From the NCBI GenBank assembly GCA_963849115.1, contig CAWKGK010000009.1, positions 1,106,849-1,170,848 of the forward strand: a DNA stretch of 64,000 nt, read 5' to 3'. Positions 42,329 to 51,583 of the stretch are shown one piece after another. The translations under genes were made by a program, and so were the position numbers. The stretch is from JACDAL01 sp963849115. Lineage in GTDB: Bacteria > Actinomycetota > CADDZG01 > WHSQ01. Each line of letters opens with the position of its first letter. Positions within the stretch are counted from its first letter, which is position 1. The notes beneath the pieces were generated by a model. The model searched no databases. It had not been told where the DNA came from and saw only the letters and a list, made by a program, of their open reading frames with translations.

Positions 42329-43916
42329 TGCCGTCTCCTTTCAGTTTGAGGGACAGCTCGATGGTGTGAGTGTGCTCATCACTCGTCACCTTCATGTCGT
42401 CTACCATGTTCTGGATCAAGAAGAGTCCCCAGCCGCGGGGTGTCTGCAGGCCATTGAGTTTGGCTTCGATGTCGGGCGTTTCCACCTCTCCGGGAATCTC
42501 GCGACCCCCGCCCTGATCGGTTATCCGGACCTTGATGTCTTCCTCCGAAGCGGCGACGTGAAGCGCAACGTCCAGCTCGGCGTCGTTGTGGTTACCATGC
42601 TCGATCGCGTTCATGGTCGCCTCCGAGACAGCGGTTCTCAGTCGCTCGAGCTGGCTGCTTTCGAGGCCCAGGCCTTTCACCGCCTCAGCCACACGCTCCA
42701 TCGCAATGCGCTCGTTACCCGGCTCGCTCGCCACCGTGAACTCGGCAAGCGTATGCGCCGAGTTGGTTGAATGCGCCGACATCGAGGGGGCGGCCGCGGA
42801 ACGCTCGAGGGTCACGAGGGTGATGTCGTCCTCCTGCTCCCAGTCCGATCCCGTAAAAGAGTGCAACTCGTTCAAGAGGCGGTCGATCAGCGAACTCCCG
42901 CCTTCGGATACACCAACCAAACCCATCAGCCGGGGAAAGCCGAACATCTCGTCTCCTGCCCCGTGGGCCTCGGCGAGTCCGTCCGAGTGCAACAGCAGGC
43001 TCTGCCCCGGCTCCAGGACCGCCTCTTTCTCCTCGTAATCCATGTCCGGCATCAGACCCAGCGGCATTCCGGTGGCGTGCAGTTCGGTCACCTTGCCCTC
43101 CGACCGAACATAGGGAAGGTTGTGGCCGGCGTTGGCGAAACGCAGGTGTCCGGTCTCGGGGTTCAGCACCATATAGAGACAGGTGACGAACATGCGCGCG
43201 GGGATCTCCGGATAGAGACGGTCGTTGGCGTGCCTGAGTACCTCCGCAGGGGACACCAGCCGCGGCGCGTCCCCTCTCAGGATGCTGTGCGTGGTCGCCA
43301 TCACGAGCGCCGCGGGCACACCCTTGTCGGTGACGTCCCCGACCACGATTCCGATGTGACCGTCGGGGAGGTCGATGAAGTCGTAGAAATCCCCGCCCAC
43401 CGTTCGGGCGGGTTGGTAGTAGGCGGCCACCTGCCACCTGGGGAGGTTCGGGAGCTCTTTGGGCAGGAACTGCTGCTGGATGAGCTGCGCCACCCGGAGC
43501 TCTTGTTCGATACGCTCCCGGTTCCGCACCTCCGCCTCCTGCTGGCGCACGAGCTGAGCCACTCTCACGGCGGGGGCGGCATGGGCGGCGAGGTTGTCGA
43601 GCAGCTTCCGGTCGTCTCCCGAATAGTCGCGCTCGCTGAGCCGGGGGCCGAGGTTCAAGAGGCCGATGAGCTCTCCCTGGCTGATCAGAGGCACGACCAG
43701 CTTCATGCCCGCTTGCTTGAGAGCATCCTTGGCCGGGGACTCCAGCTCGAGTCCGTCGAGCTCGACCGCACCGGTGGTGCTCTGGAAATAGGCGATGAGC
43801 GGATCAGTGGGGGAGATGTCCACGGCCGCCGACTCCACCGGAGTCCGCGGCCCAGCCGCCTCGTGCGGCTGCTCGTCCTTCGGTTTGCGCCTCAGGAACT
43901 TCGTGAGCCCAGTCAT
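42318..43916 (-). CDS. GAF-SpoIIE phosphatase-HATPase (RsbW-like) fusion protein
   Basis: 532 residues. Residues about 36-125 look like a GAF sensor (KLVVPLISQGELIGLLNLGPRLSERDYSGDDRKLLDNLAAHA), followed by a coiled linker. The SpoIIE PP2C-type phosphatase (about 160-370) carries VGGDFYDF (173-180), VVGDVTDKG and QEDDITLV. The C-terminal HATPase_c domain (about 390-525) has the N-box SEATMNAIEHG (Asn436), TDQGGG and RGWGLFLI, as in RsbW/SpoIIAB anti-sigma kinases. One chain can therefore both phosphorylate and dephosphorylate the adjacent STAS antagonists. No membrane span: a soluble sensor. Confidence 0.92.
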   Translation of the reverse strand: MTGLTKFLRRKPKDEQPHEAAGPRTPVESAAVDISPTDPLIAYFQSTTGAVELDGLELESPAKDALKQAGMKLVVPLISQGELIGLLNLGPRLSERDYSGDDRKLLDNLAAHAAPAVRVAQLVRQQEAEVRNRERIEQELRVAQLIQQQFLPKELPNLPRWQVAAYYQPARTVGGDFYDFIDLPDGHIGIVVGDVTDKGVPAALVMATTHSILRGDAPRLVSPAEVLRHANDRLYPEIPARMFVTCLYMVLNPETGHLRFANAGHNLPYVRSEGKVTELHATGMPLGLMPDMDYEEKEAVLEPGQSLLLHSDGLAEAHGAGDEMFGFPRLMGLVGVSEGGSSLIDRLLNELHSFTGSDWEQEDDITLVTLERSAAAPSMSAHSTNSAHTLAEFTVASEPGNERIAMERVAEAVKGLGLESSQLERLRTAVSEATMNAIEHGNHNDAELDVALHVAASEEDIKVRITDQGGGREIPGEVETPDIEAKLNGLQTPRGWGLFLIQNMVDDMKVTSDEHTHTIELSLKLKGDGNGS

Positions 43917-44035
43917 TTGCCTACCTTTCTACTCCCCGACCGTCTGCAAATCGTTACGGCATGATCGCCATCACGATCTTTTCACCACAACCGCGTTCAG
44001 AGCGGGTCGGAGTGAAAGTCCCCGGGTCTCCCGCC

Positions 44036-45781
44036 CTACTCCAGCAGTCCTCTCGAGCTGTCGAGCTCCGCTGCCGCCGCCAGAGTCTCTTCGAGATGGG
44101 TGGGCAGCGTGGCCACCGGCTGAGTTTCTATCTGCAACTTCCCCGAGGGATCGAGCCGGGCCCGCAAGTTGACCTGAAGCTTCGGCTCGATCTCCGGATA
44201 GTCCGAGCGGTTGTGGGACCCTCGCGACTCACGGCGCTCCAGCGCTCCGGATAGCGTCGCCCTCGCCGTAGCCATGGAAGCGCGCAAGTCCAGCACATGT
44301 GCCAGGTCGCCGAAGCCCTCGGCAGTCGGACGAACGTCGATGTCACCCATCATCTGTTCGATCTCTTCGAGCCGGGACAGGCCCTGCTCGAGCCCCTCCT
44401 CGGAGCGAACCACTCCGCAGCATTCCCACATCACATCTCGCAGAGCTCGTTGCACGGGGCGGACTATCTCGTCACCATCGTGGACCAGTGAGTCGAGGTC
44501 ATCCTGCGCCGCATCGAGGGCACGCCGGGAACGTAGTTGTGCCTCGCGACTGCGAGAGAGCTCAGCTGCTGCGTAACCGGCGCGACGACCAAAGACGACC
44601 GTCTCGGTCAGTGAGTTCCCACCCAGACGATTTGCACCGTGGAGACCGGCGGCGATTTCACCTGCCGCGAACAGGCCGTCGATATCGGTGGCGTGTGTCT
44701 CCGGATCGACGACAACTCCCCCCATGGAATAGTGAGCCGTGGGCGCGACCTCCATCGCGTGCCTGGATATGTCCAGCATCTGATGCTCGATGAATTGCCG
44801 ATACATGCGCGGCAGCTTGTCCAGAATGAATCCCTTGTCTTGATGGGAGATGTCGAGAAAGACGCCCCCATGAGGACCTCCCCGGCCCTCTGTGATCTCC
44901 GTGTAGTTGGCGAGAGCGATTCGATCGCGCGTCGACAACTCCATGCGGGCTGGGTCGTAGCGCGTCATGAAGCGTTCGTGTTCCGAATTGAACAGGCGAC
45001 CCCCTTCCCCTCGCACTGCTTCGGTTACGAGAGTACCGGCGAGGTCTTCGGTACCGACCATCCCGGTTGGGTGGAACTGAACAAGCTCCATGTCCTGAAG
45101 GCGGCAACCGGCGCTCAACGCGAGACTCATTCCGTCGCCGTTGTTCTCGTCACGGCGCGAGGACGAGCGCCGCCACAGCCTCGTGTGTCCTCCGGTGGCG
45201 AGGATCACCGCATCAGCGAAGAAGGCGGTGCGCTCTCCCGAATCCTGGTCGAACCCAAGCGCTCCGAAACAGACGTCATCGTGCACGAGCAAGCTCGAGA
45301 TGTAGTGATTGTCGGCGATCCGGACTCCCAGCTCGCCGACTTTCGCCGCCAGCGTATAGAGCATCGCCCTGCCCGTGTAGTCGCCGGCGTAGCACGTCCG
45401 ACGATAGGTGTGCGCGCCGAAGAAGCGCTGATCAACTCGGCCGTCCTCGAGGAGAGCGAAGGGGCAACCCCACTCGCGCAGCTCGTGGATGGCCGCGGGG
45501 GCTTCCCTCGTGACAATCTCGACCACCCGCGGGTCCGACAAGTAGTAGCCCTCCCTGTACGTGTCGGCGAAATGTTGCTCCCATGTGTCCTCGGGGTCGC
45601 GCGTCCCCAGTGCCGCGTTTATTCCGCCGGCGGCGAGCACGGTATGAGCGTCCCGACTCGAACGCTTGGCCACCACCACCACCTCGGCTCCCAAGCGATG
45701 GATCTCGATGGCCGCCCTCAGCCCGGCAGCCCCCGCACCAATCACCAGCACATTGCAGACGTTTGTACGCAGCTCGCTCAT
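44036..45781 (-). CDS. Fumarate reductase/succinate dehydrogenase-type flavoprotein
   Basis: 581 residues. FAD motif VLVIGAGAAGLRAAIEIHRLGAEVVVVAKR; DAHTVLAAGGINAALG places a histidine (His46) where SdhA/FrdA attach FAD covalently. VQFHPTGM, ELSTRDRIA and GLHGANRLGGNSLTETVVFGRRAG match the SdhA/FrdA group. L-aspartate oxidase (NadB) is the main alternative but lacks that histidine, and no nadA/nadC lies nearby. No iron-sulfur or membrane-anchor subunit gene is adjacent. It is divergent from the BTAD regulator. Confidence 0.85.
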   Translation of the reverse strand: MSELRTNVCNVLVIGAGAAGLRAAIEIHRLGAEVVVVAKRSSRDAHTVLAAGGINAALGTRDPEDTWEQHFADTYREGYYLSDPRVVEIVTREAPAAIHELREWGCPFALLEDGRVDQRFFGAHTYRRTCYAGDYTGRAMLYTLAAKVGELGVRIADNHYISSLLVHDDVCFGALGFDQDSGERTAFFADAVILATGGHTRLWRRSSSRRDENNGDGMSLALSAGCRLQDMELVQFHPTGMVGTEDLAGTLVTEAVRGEGGRLFNSEHERFMTRYDPARMELSTRDRIALANYTEITEGRGGPHGGVFLDISHQDKGFILDKLPRMYRQFIEHQMLDISRHAMEVAPTAHYSMGGVVVDPETHATDIDGLFAAGEIAAGLHGANRLGGNSLTETVVFGRRAGYAAAELSRSREAQLRSRRALDAAQDDLDSLVHDGDEIVRPVQRALRDVMWECCGVVRSEEGLEQGLSRLEEIEQMMGDIDVRPTAEGFGDLAHVLDLRASMATARATLSGALERRESRGSHNRSDYPEIEPKLQVNLRARLDPSGKLQIETQPVATLPTHLEETLAAAAELDSSRGLLE

Positions 45782-45902
45782 TGATCCATCCTCTCCCGGG
45801 CCGAGCAGCTCTTCAGCGGGGCCCCTCTAGGCCCGGCAGTCGAGCCATGCCCGGCTCTGATCGTTACGGGCCAGCCCTCACGCCAGGCTACGTTACGAAG
45901 TC

Positions 45903-48788
45903 ATGACCCGGCTGAAGATCTGGCTGTTCGGCCCGCCCAGGATCGAACTCGACGGCGCCCCCGTCGAGGTGGATACCCGCAAGGCGATAGCCCTGCTCGC
46001 GTATCTGTCGGTCACCGGCCGCCCCCATGGCCGCGATGCCCTTGCTGCGCTGCTGTGGCCCGATCTGAACCAGGACAGAGCGCGGGCCGCGCTGCGACGG
46101 ACCCTGTCCGCGCTGCGCAAGGGCCTGGGAGGTTCGGGCCTTGCGGGCGGGCGCAGCCGTGTGTCGCTCGAAATCCAGGACATGTGGCTGGACACGGCCA
46201 GGTTCCACGAACTGATAGGCGCGGCCCGGGCCCACGACCACCCCGCCGACGAGGTCTGCCGGCGGTGCGTCTCGGACCTTGGAGAGGCAGCGGAGCTCTC
46301 TCGCGGTGACTTCATGTCGGGCTTCTTCTTGCGCGATTCGCCCGAGTTCGAGGACTGGATGTTCTTTCAATCGGAGGAGCTCCGTCGCGCTGTCGGGGAA
46401 GCACTCGAGCGACTCGTGACCGCGCTGATCGGCGCGGGCGAGCTGGGGCCGGCGGTCGACATCGCGCGGCGCTGGCTTCAGCTCGACCCTCTCCACGAGC
46501 CGGCCCACCGGGCGTTGATGCGACTGTATGCATGGAAGAACCTCCGCTCCAAGGCATTGAGCCAATACCGGGAGTGCGTTCTGGTGCTCGATCGCGAGCT
46601 TGGGGTACCACCGCTCGAAGAGACGGCCGCACTTTACCGGGCGATCGAAAGCGGACAGCTTGAATCCCCCGCACCCGCACCCACGCCGCAAGCGGCCCCG
46701 GAGGAGCCCGGCCCTCCGGCATCCTCACTGATCGAGCGGCTTCTGGTCGGGCGTGAGAGGGAGTTGGGGGAGCTTCTGCAGGCATTCTCAGGTGCGTCAC
46801 AGCAAGGTTGTTTCGTGGTGGTCGAAGGCGAAGCAGGGGTGGGAAAGTCGAGCCTGGTTGAGACCGCGCTGGGCCGGCTGGGAGAGCAGGGGGCCGAGAT
46901 CCTGTCGGCGCGTTGTTACCCGGGCGAGCAGGGCCTCGCGATGGCACCCATCTCCCAGCTCCTGCGCGCCGCCTTGAACCATGATCGGGGCTGGGCGATC
47001 GAGTTGCCAACCCGCTCGGCCCAGGAAGCGGCCCGCCTGGTCCCCGAGCTAGCCGAGCTGCGCTCCGAGGCAACACCGCCTCCGCCGGGGGACGAGCCGG
47101 GTGGACGGATTCGTCTGTACGAGGGGGTTGCGACGGCCCTCGACAGAGCCTGCTGTAGTGACGGGCCCGGTGTGATATTCGTCGATGACCTTCACTGGGC
47201 GGATGACGCCTCACTCGATTTCCTGTCCTTTCTCCTGCATCGCGTGCGCGAACGGTCGTTGCTGGTGCTGGCGGCGTGGCGTCGCGAGGAGGTGCCTCCC
47301 GGCCACCGGCTGGACCTGATGCTCTCGGAGGCGACCTTGGCGGGGTCGGGATCGTCGATCCCCTTGCAGCGGCTGGGCCGCGCGCAGACGGCCGAGATCG
47401 TGGCCACCGTCGCTCCCGAAGCGACCCCAGACTTCGTCAACCGTCTCTATGCCGAGACCGACGGGCTTCCGTTCTTTGTGATGGAGTACCTGGCCGCCCT
47501 GCCCGCGCGCGATGAGGGCGAGCAATGGCCGCTGCCGCGAGGCATACGGGATCTGTTGCAGGCCCGGCTGGCGCCGCTGTCGCAGGTTGCCCGCCAGTTG
47601 CTGGGGGCTGCTGCCGTCATCGGCGGCTCGTTCGAGCTCGATAGCGTCCGCACGGTAAGCGGGCGCAGCGAAGACGAAGCCGTGGGAGCTCTCGAGGAGG
47701 TCATCGGGCGAGGCTTCGTAGTCGAGCAAGGCGCGTTCGACTCAGATCCTCTCTACGACTTCAGCCACGACAAGGTCCGAGAGCTCGTCTACGAGCAGAT
47801 CTCGGCAGCGCGGCGCAGGTTGCTCCACGCCCGGGCGGCCGAGGAACTGGCGGGCGGGGCCCGGCGAGGCACGCCTAGTGGTCGTCCCGGAGCAGTGGCT
47901 CGCCATTACCAGGCGGGCGGTGATCTGGCCGAGGCGGCGGAGTGGTACCTGCGGGCCGGGGACGAAGCCCGCAACCTTTACGCCAACGCAGAGGCTCTGT
48001 CCCATTACGGCTCCGCTCTCGCCTACGGTCACCCTGAGACCGGAGATCTCCACGAGGCCATGGGTGACCTCCACACCCTGGCGGGGGAGTATCAGCGGGC
48101 ACTCGATTCCTACGAAGCCGCCGCGGCCCACCCGTCCACTTCCCACCCTCCCTCCTCAACGCTCCCGCGCTTGCCGCGGATCGAACACAAGATCGGCAAC
48201 GTGCACCATCGCACCGGCAAATGGGACCTGGCCGACAGCCATTACGAGGCCGCCCTCTCATCGGCCCCCGACGAGGCCCTCAAGGCCCGCATAACGGCGG
48301 ACCAAAGCCTGACCGCCCACCGAAGAGGCGACGATCCGCTTGCAGTGGAGCTCGGCCGCGAGGCGCTGCGGCTGGCGCGGGGGGCCGAGGATCTGATCGC
48401 CCTCGCTCAAGCCCACAACATCTTGGGGATGGTCGCGGGTGGGGGGGCGGATGCGGTGGCCGAGCTGGAGAGAAGTCTCGCCTACGCGGAGGCTGCCGGC
48501 GATCCGGCCGCCCGCGTTGCTGCTCTCAACAACCTGGCGCTCGCCCACAGGGTGGCGGGCGCAGCGACTCTTGCCCGGGAGCTGACCGAACAGGCCTTGT
48601 CCCTCTGCGCGAGTTTCGGAGACCGCCATCGCGAGGCCGCTCTGCGCAACAACCTCGCCGACCTTCTCCACGATCTGGGACGCCATGAGGAAGCAATGGA
48701 GGAGCTGAAGCGAGCGGTCGCCCTATTCGCCGACATCGGTGAGCCCGGAAAGCTGCAGCCCGCCATTTGGCGCTTGGTCGACTGGTAG
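45903..48788 (+). CDS. BTAD/AfsR-type transcriptional regulator with AAA ATPase and TPR repeats
   Basis: 961 residues. Residues 1-100 are an OmpR-like winged helix (LFGPPRIELDGAPVEV...KAIALLAYLSVTGRPHGRDALAALLWPD). The bacterial transcriptional activator domain (BTAD, about 100-250) follows. A STAND-type ATPase has Walker A GEAGVGKS (309-316) and Walker B VIFVDDLHWAD (424-434). TPR repeats fill about 650-950. Such proteins switch on ATP and ligand binding and activate transcription. There is no LuxR helix-turn-helix at the C-terminus. The start lies 121 bp from the divergent flavoprotein gene, a likely target region. Confidence 0.9.
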   Translation: MTRLKIWLFGPPRIELDGAPVEVDTRKAIALLAYLSVTGRPHGRDALAALLWPDLNQDRARAALRRTLSALRKGLGGSGLAGGRSRVSLEIQDMWLDTARFHELIGAARAHDHPADEVCRRCVSDLGEAAELSRGDFMSGFFLRDSPEFEDWMFFQSEELRRAVGEALERLVTALIGAGELGPAVDIARRWLQLDPLHEPAHRALMRLYAWKNLRSKALSQYRECVLVLDRELGVPPLEETAALYRAIESGQLESPAPAPTPQAAPEEPGPPASSLIERLLVGRERELGELLQAFSGASQQGCFVVVEGEAGVGKSSLVETALGRLGEQGAEILSARCYPGEQGLAMAPISQLLRAALNHDRGWAIELPTRSAQEAARLVPELAELRSEATPPPPGDEPGGRIRLYEGVATALDRACCSDGPGVIFVDDLHWADDASLDFLSFLLHRVRERSLLVLAAWRREEVPPGHRLDLMLSEATLAGSGSSIPLQRLGRAQTAEIVATVAPEATPDFVNRLYAETDGLPFFVMEYLAALPARDEGEQWPLPRGIRDLLQARLAPLSQVARQLLGAAAVIGGSFELDSVRTVSGRSEDEAVGALEEVIGRGFVVEQGAFDSDPLYDFSHDKVRELVYEQISAARRRLLHARAAEELAGGARRGTPSGRPGAVARHYQAGGDLAEAAEWYLRAGDEARNLYANAEALSHYGSALAYGHPETGDLHEAMGDLHTLAGEYQRALDSYEAAAAHPSTSHPPSSTLPRLPRIEHKIGNVHHRTGKWDLADSHYEAALSSAPDEALKARITADQSLTAHRRGDDPLAVELGREALRLARGAEDLIALAQAHNILGMVAGGGADAVAELERSLAYAEAAGDPAARVAALNNLALAHRVAGAATLARELTEQALSLCASFGDRHREAALRNNLADLLHDLGRHEEAMEELKRAVALFADIGEPGKLQPAIWRLVDW

Positions 48789-48858
48789 CTCACGGGAGAG
48801 GGATCCCCCTTGGCTTCAACCCACCCGGGTCGGTCCTGCAGATGGCCGGGCTCGAGTG

Positions 48859-48902
48859 AGACTGAACTCAGTCTGGAAATCCTAGGCAATATAGCGTATA
48901 GT
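48859..48902 (+). promoter_or_regulatory. Dyad and candidate promoter upstream of the HD-GYP gene
   Basis: A perfect 7-bp inverted repeat AGACTGA-AC-TCAGTCT (48859-48874) is followed directly by GGAAAT (48875-48880) and TATAGT (48897-48902). The pair resembles -35/-10 elements 16 bp apart and would start transcription about 35 bases before the ATG at 48944. The dyad could be an operator, or a weak terminator of the upstream BTAD gene. Confidence 0.4.
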
Positions 48903-48943
48903 CACGATCTGACTACGTATTGCGCGAAGGATCTAGGAAGGCG

Positions 48944-50485
48944 ATGAGCCTGTCCCGAGTCAGTCATGAACTACACCCAGGGCTAACCCGTTCCATGGTC
49001 GCCACGACATGGGCCGTGGGAGTGCCACTCGCTACAGGAATTCTGTTCCTGTCGCTCGCCGCGCCCCATAACCCGCCTCTCTACCTCTCCGGGCTATTGA
49101 CGGCGGCGGCTTCGCTGGCGGCCGGTGCCCTGGGGGCGCGCTACCAGCGCAACTTCTCGGACCTGCTCTTGTGGAACTGGTTCGCGCGCATACACGCCGA
49201 GCGGCGCCTCGCCACCGGTACCCGCCTCCTGGACTTCGACGAGCTTCTGCACGCCGATCGGCCCGATTGGGCGGGAGAGCTGCGGCCGAGGCATGATCTC
49301 AGGATTCTCACCAAGCTCGCGAGTGCACTCGAACGCAAGGACCTCTACACGCTCGGGCACTCCCGCAGGGTCGCCCGACAGGCCTGCCGCATCGCCGCCG
49401 AGCTTTCTCTCGGGGAAAGGGAGCTCGAGGAGCTGGCGGAGGCGGCTGCACTCCACGACATCGGCAAGATTCGGGTACCCGACGCGGTGCTAACGAAGAA
49501 CGGCGCCCTGACCATCGAGGAGTTGGCGGCCGTGCAGGAGCACCCGGAGGTCGGGGCCCGGCTCGTATCGGCTCTAGGCAGGACCCAGCTCACTGCGGCA
49601 GTGCTGCATCACCACGAGAGCTGGGACGGGCGCGGTTACCCCAAGGGTCTTGGAGGCGAGGACATTCCTCTGTTCGCTCGCATAATCGCGGTGGCCGACG
49701 CCTACGACGCCATGACCTCCGACCGCCCCTATCGCCGCGGAATGAGTCATGGGCGGGCGATGGAGATCCTGAAGGAGGAGTCCGGGCGTCAGTTCGATCC
49801 TCGGGTGATCGCCGCGTTCGAGCGCTGTCAGCAGCGCAACGTGGTCGTGCCGGCCCTCATCCCCCTGATCTTCAGCGGCCGCCGCCTCCTTCGAACGGCT
49901 TTCAGCACGGGATCGGCCGCGGCCAGCCCTGCCGCGGCCGCCGTAACGGCCACGGCGATGGTGCTCGGCTCGGGTTTGGCGACGGTCCCCACGCCGCCGA
50001 TCCGACCGGCGCCTGCGATGGAGGTCGCTGAGGCCGAAAGTACGAGGACCGAGCCGGCCGGCCGTCCCGAACCACTTCGTGCACCCTTGCGGACACGGGA
50101 CCACACAGGAAAACGCGTCCAAGCTCCTGCGCCTCTGAGGTCTCGCACCGCCGCGCTGACCGCGCACCCGACGCGACCCGCCCCCGCAGGCGCGCCTCCT
50201 CGGCCACCCGGGGAAACTGACGGCGCCTCCGGAGCTCCGGCCCCTGAGGGACCGGGGGCCGCCGTCGAGGAGCCCGCCGAGGCACCCGAGAAAGAGAACC
50301 CTCGCGTCGATAAACCGAAGGCCGAGACGCCACCACCCGATAAACCCGAGGATCCCGAAGAGCCTGTGGACGGCGACGGTGAGAGGAACCGGCCCGCCGG
50401 TGACCCGCAGCCCGACAAGGGCAAGGACTGTGAGCGGCGCACCGGCCGGGGGCAGGGAAAGGACAAGCACTGTCCCTGGCTCTAG
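48944..50485 (+). CDS. HD-GYP domain protein with membrane anchors and a Pro/Glu/Lys-rich tail
   Basis: 513 residues from the ATG at 48944 (AGGAAGG upstream). Two N-terminal spans (about 20-65) lead to an HD-GYP domain (about 120-310) with LGHSRRVARQA, ALHDIGKI, HHESWDGRGYPKGL and VADAYDAMTSDRPYR, the signature of cyclic di-GMP phosphodiesterases. A third hydrophobic segment (about 318-345, SAAASPAAAAVTATAMVLGSGLATV) is followed by about 165 residues rich in Pro, Ala, Glu and Lys that end in a basic segment with two Cys (CERRTGRGQGKDKHCPWL). If the third segment spans the membrane, the tail is outside the cell. Confidence 0.88.
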   Translation: MSLSRVSHELHPGLTRSMVATTWAVGVPLATGILFLSLAAPHNPPLYLSGLLTAAASLAAGALGARYQRNFSDLLLWNWFARIHAERRLATGTRLLDFDELLHADRPDWAGELRPRHDLRILTKLASALERKDLYTLGHSRRVARQACRIAAELSLGERELEELAEAAALHDIGKIRVPDAVLTKNGALTIEELAAVQEHPEVGARLVSALGRTQLTAAVLHHHESWDGRGYPKGLGGEDIPLFARIIAVADAYDAMTSDRPYRRGMSHGRAMEILKEESGRQFDPRVIAAFERCQQRNVVVPALIPLIFSGRRLLRTAFSTGSAAASPAAAAVTATAMVLGSGLATVPTPPIRPAPAMEVAEAESTRTEPAGRPEPLRAPLRTRDHTGKRVQAPAPLRSRTAALTAHPTRPAPAGAPPRPPGETDGASGAPAPEGPGAAVEEPAEAPEKENPRVDKPKAETPPPDKPEDPEEPVDGDGERNRPAGDPQPDKGKDCERRTGRGQGKDKHCPWL

Positions 50486-50509
50486 CCATCACACGGCCGA
50501 TCCATGTGG

Positions 50510-50583
50510 GTCCTCGAAAGCGCGTTACGCGCGATCCGCTACCGATCCGGTCGTCTAACGCGCGTAACGCGCGATTGGCTACC
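50510..50583 (-). repeat. 74-bp palindromic repeat, copy C
   Basis: The best-preserved copy. Perfect 14-bp inverted arms (GCGCGTTACGCGCG and CGCGCGTAACGCGC) are 25 bases apart. Its edge carries the TAG stop of the oppF-like gene. The location and orientation after a minus-strand gene match copies A and B. Confidence 0.85.
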
Positions 50584-51583
50584 TCGCGCTGGAGGCACCC
50601 ACCAGGATGCACGCCGCCTCGTGAGCCTCGCCGACCGGGCGAAGTTCCGGGTCCACGGTCCTACAGCGCTCCTCCACCATCGGACAGCGAGGGGCGAACC
50701 GGCATCCCGGTGGAATGTCGGTGGGGTTGGGCGTTTCGCCCTTCAGCAGCTGTGGACGGGCGCGGGCGAGCGGGTCTCGGCTCGGCACCACCGATATGAG
50801 GGCGCGCGTGTAGGGATGCTGGGGGTTGCTGATGACCTCCACCGCCGGTCCCAGCTCGACGATGCGGCCTAGGTACATGACGGCGATGCGGTCGGCATAG
50901 TGGGCCGCGGTCGAGAGATCGTGAGTGATCATGAGGATCCCTAGGCCCGACCGGCGCAGGCCGGCCAAAAGGTCGAGAATCCCGGCGCGCACCGAGACAT
51001 CGAGCATCGAAACCGGCTCGTCGGCGACCAGCAGTGCAGGATTCAACACCAGGCTGGCCGCGATCGCAACGCGTTGACGCTGGCCCCCGGAGAGCTCGTG
51101 GGGGTAGCGGTCGATGTAGAGCTCAGGCGGAGAGAGCCCGGCCCGTTCCAGGGCCGAGAGAATTGGCTGCAGTCCATCACCTGCCACATCCACTCCATGG
51201 ATGGCCAACGGCTCCTCGATGGTGTCGCGCACGCGGAAACGAGGATCCAGCGACTCGTATGGATCCTGGTACACGAGCTGGATCTCCCGACGCAAAGGGC
51301 GCATTTCCCCGGCCGACAATCGGGTTATGTCCTTGCCCTTGAACAGGATGCGGCCGCTGTTCGCCTCGATCATCCGTACGATCGTCTGCGCGGTGGTGGT
51401 CTTGCCGCAGCCCGATTCGCCGACCAGCGCCAGCAGTTCCCCTGAGTGCACGGTAAAGGACACTCCGTCCAGGGCGTGGACACTGTTCTCCGGCTTCCCC
51501 GTAATGGTCCCGAGGAAGCCGCGCCGGAGCCGATAATGCGTCACAAGGTTCTCGACCTCCAGAAGAGGCGGCCCCGAACTCAT
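50579..51583 (-). CDS. Peptide ABC transporter ATP-binding protein (OppF/DppF type)
   Basis: 334 residues from the ATG at 51583 (GGAGAAAG upstream; ATGA overlap with the OppD-like gene). Walker A VGESGCGKTT, Q-loop VYQDPYESLDPR, signature LSGGQRQRVAIA, Walker B LLVADEPVSMLDVS. The C-terminal oligopeptide-transporter domain ends with PPGCRFAPRCPMVEERC. The Walker B stretch has SMLDVS rather than SALDVS, common in dipeptide ATPases. It is the last gene of a five-gene minus-strand operon. Confidence 0.93.
   Translation of the reverse strand: MSSGPPLLEVENLVTHYRLRRGFLGTITGKPENSVHALDGVSFTVHSGELLALVGESGCGKTTTAQTIVRMIEANSGRILFKGKDITRLSAGEMRPLRREIQLVYQDPYESLDPRFRVRDTIEEPLAIHGVDVAGDGLQPILSALERAGLSPPELYIDRYPHELSGGQRQRVAIAASLVLNPALLVADEPVSMLDVSVRAGILDLLAGLRRSGLGILMITHDLSTAAHYADRIAVMYLGRIVELGPAVEVISNPQHPYTRALISVVPSRDPLARARPQLLKGETPNPTDIPPGCRFAPRCPMVEERCRTVDPELRPVGEAHEAACILVGASSAR

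Noticed and set aside
44036..45781. L-aspartate oxidase (nadB)
   Set aside because: A histidine stands at the covalent FAD position and the GGNSLTET segment fits SdhA/FrdA; no nadA or nadC is adjacent. Not fully excluded.
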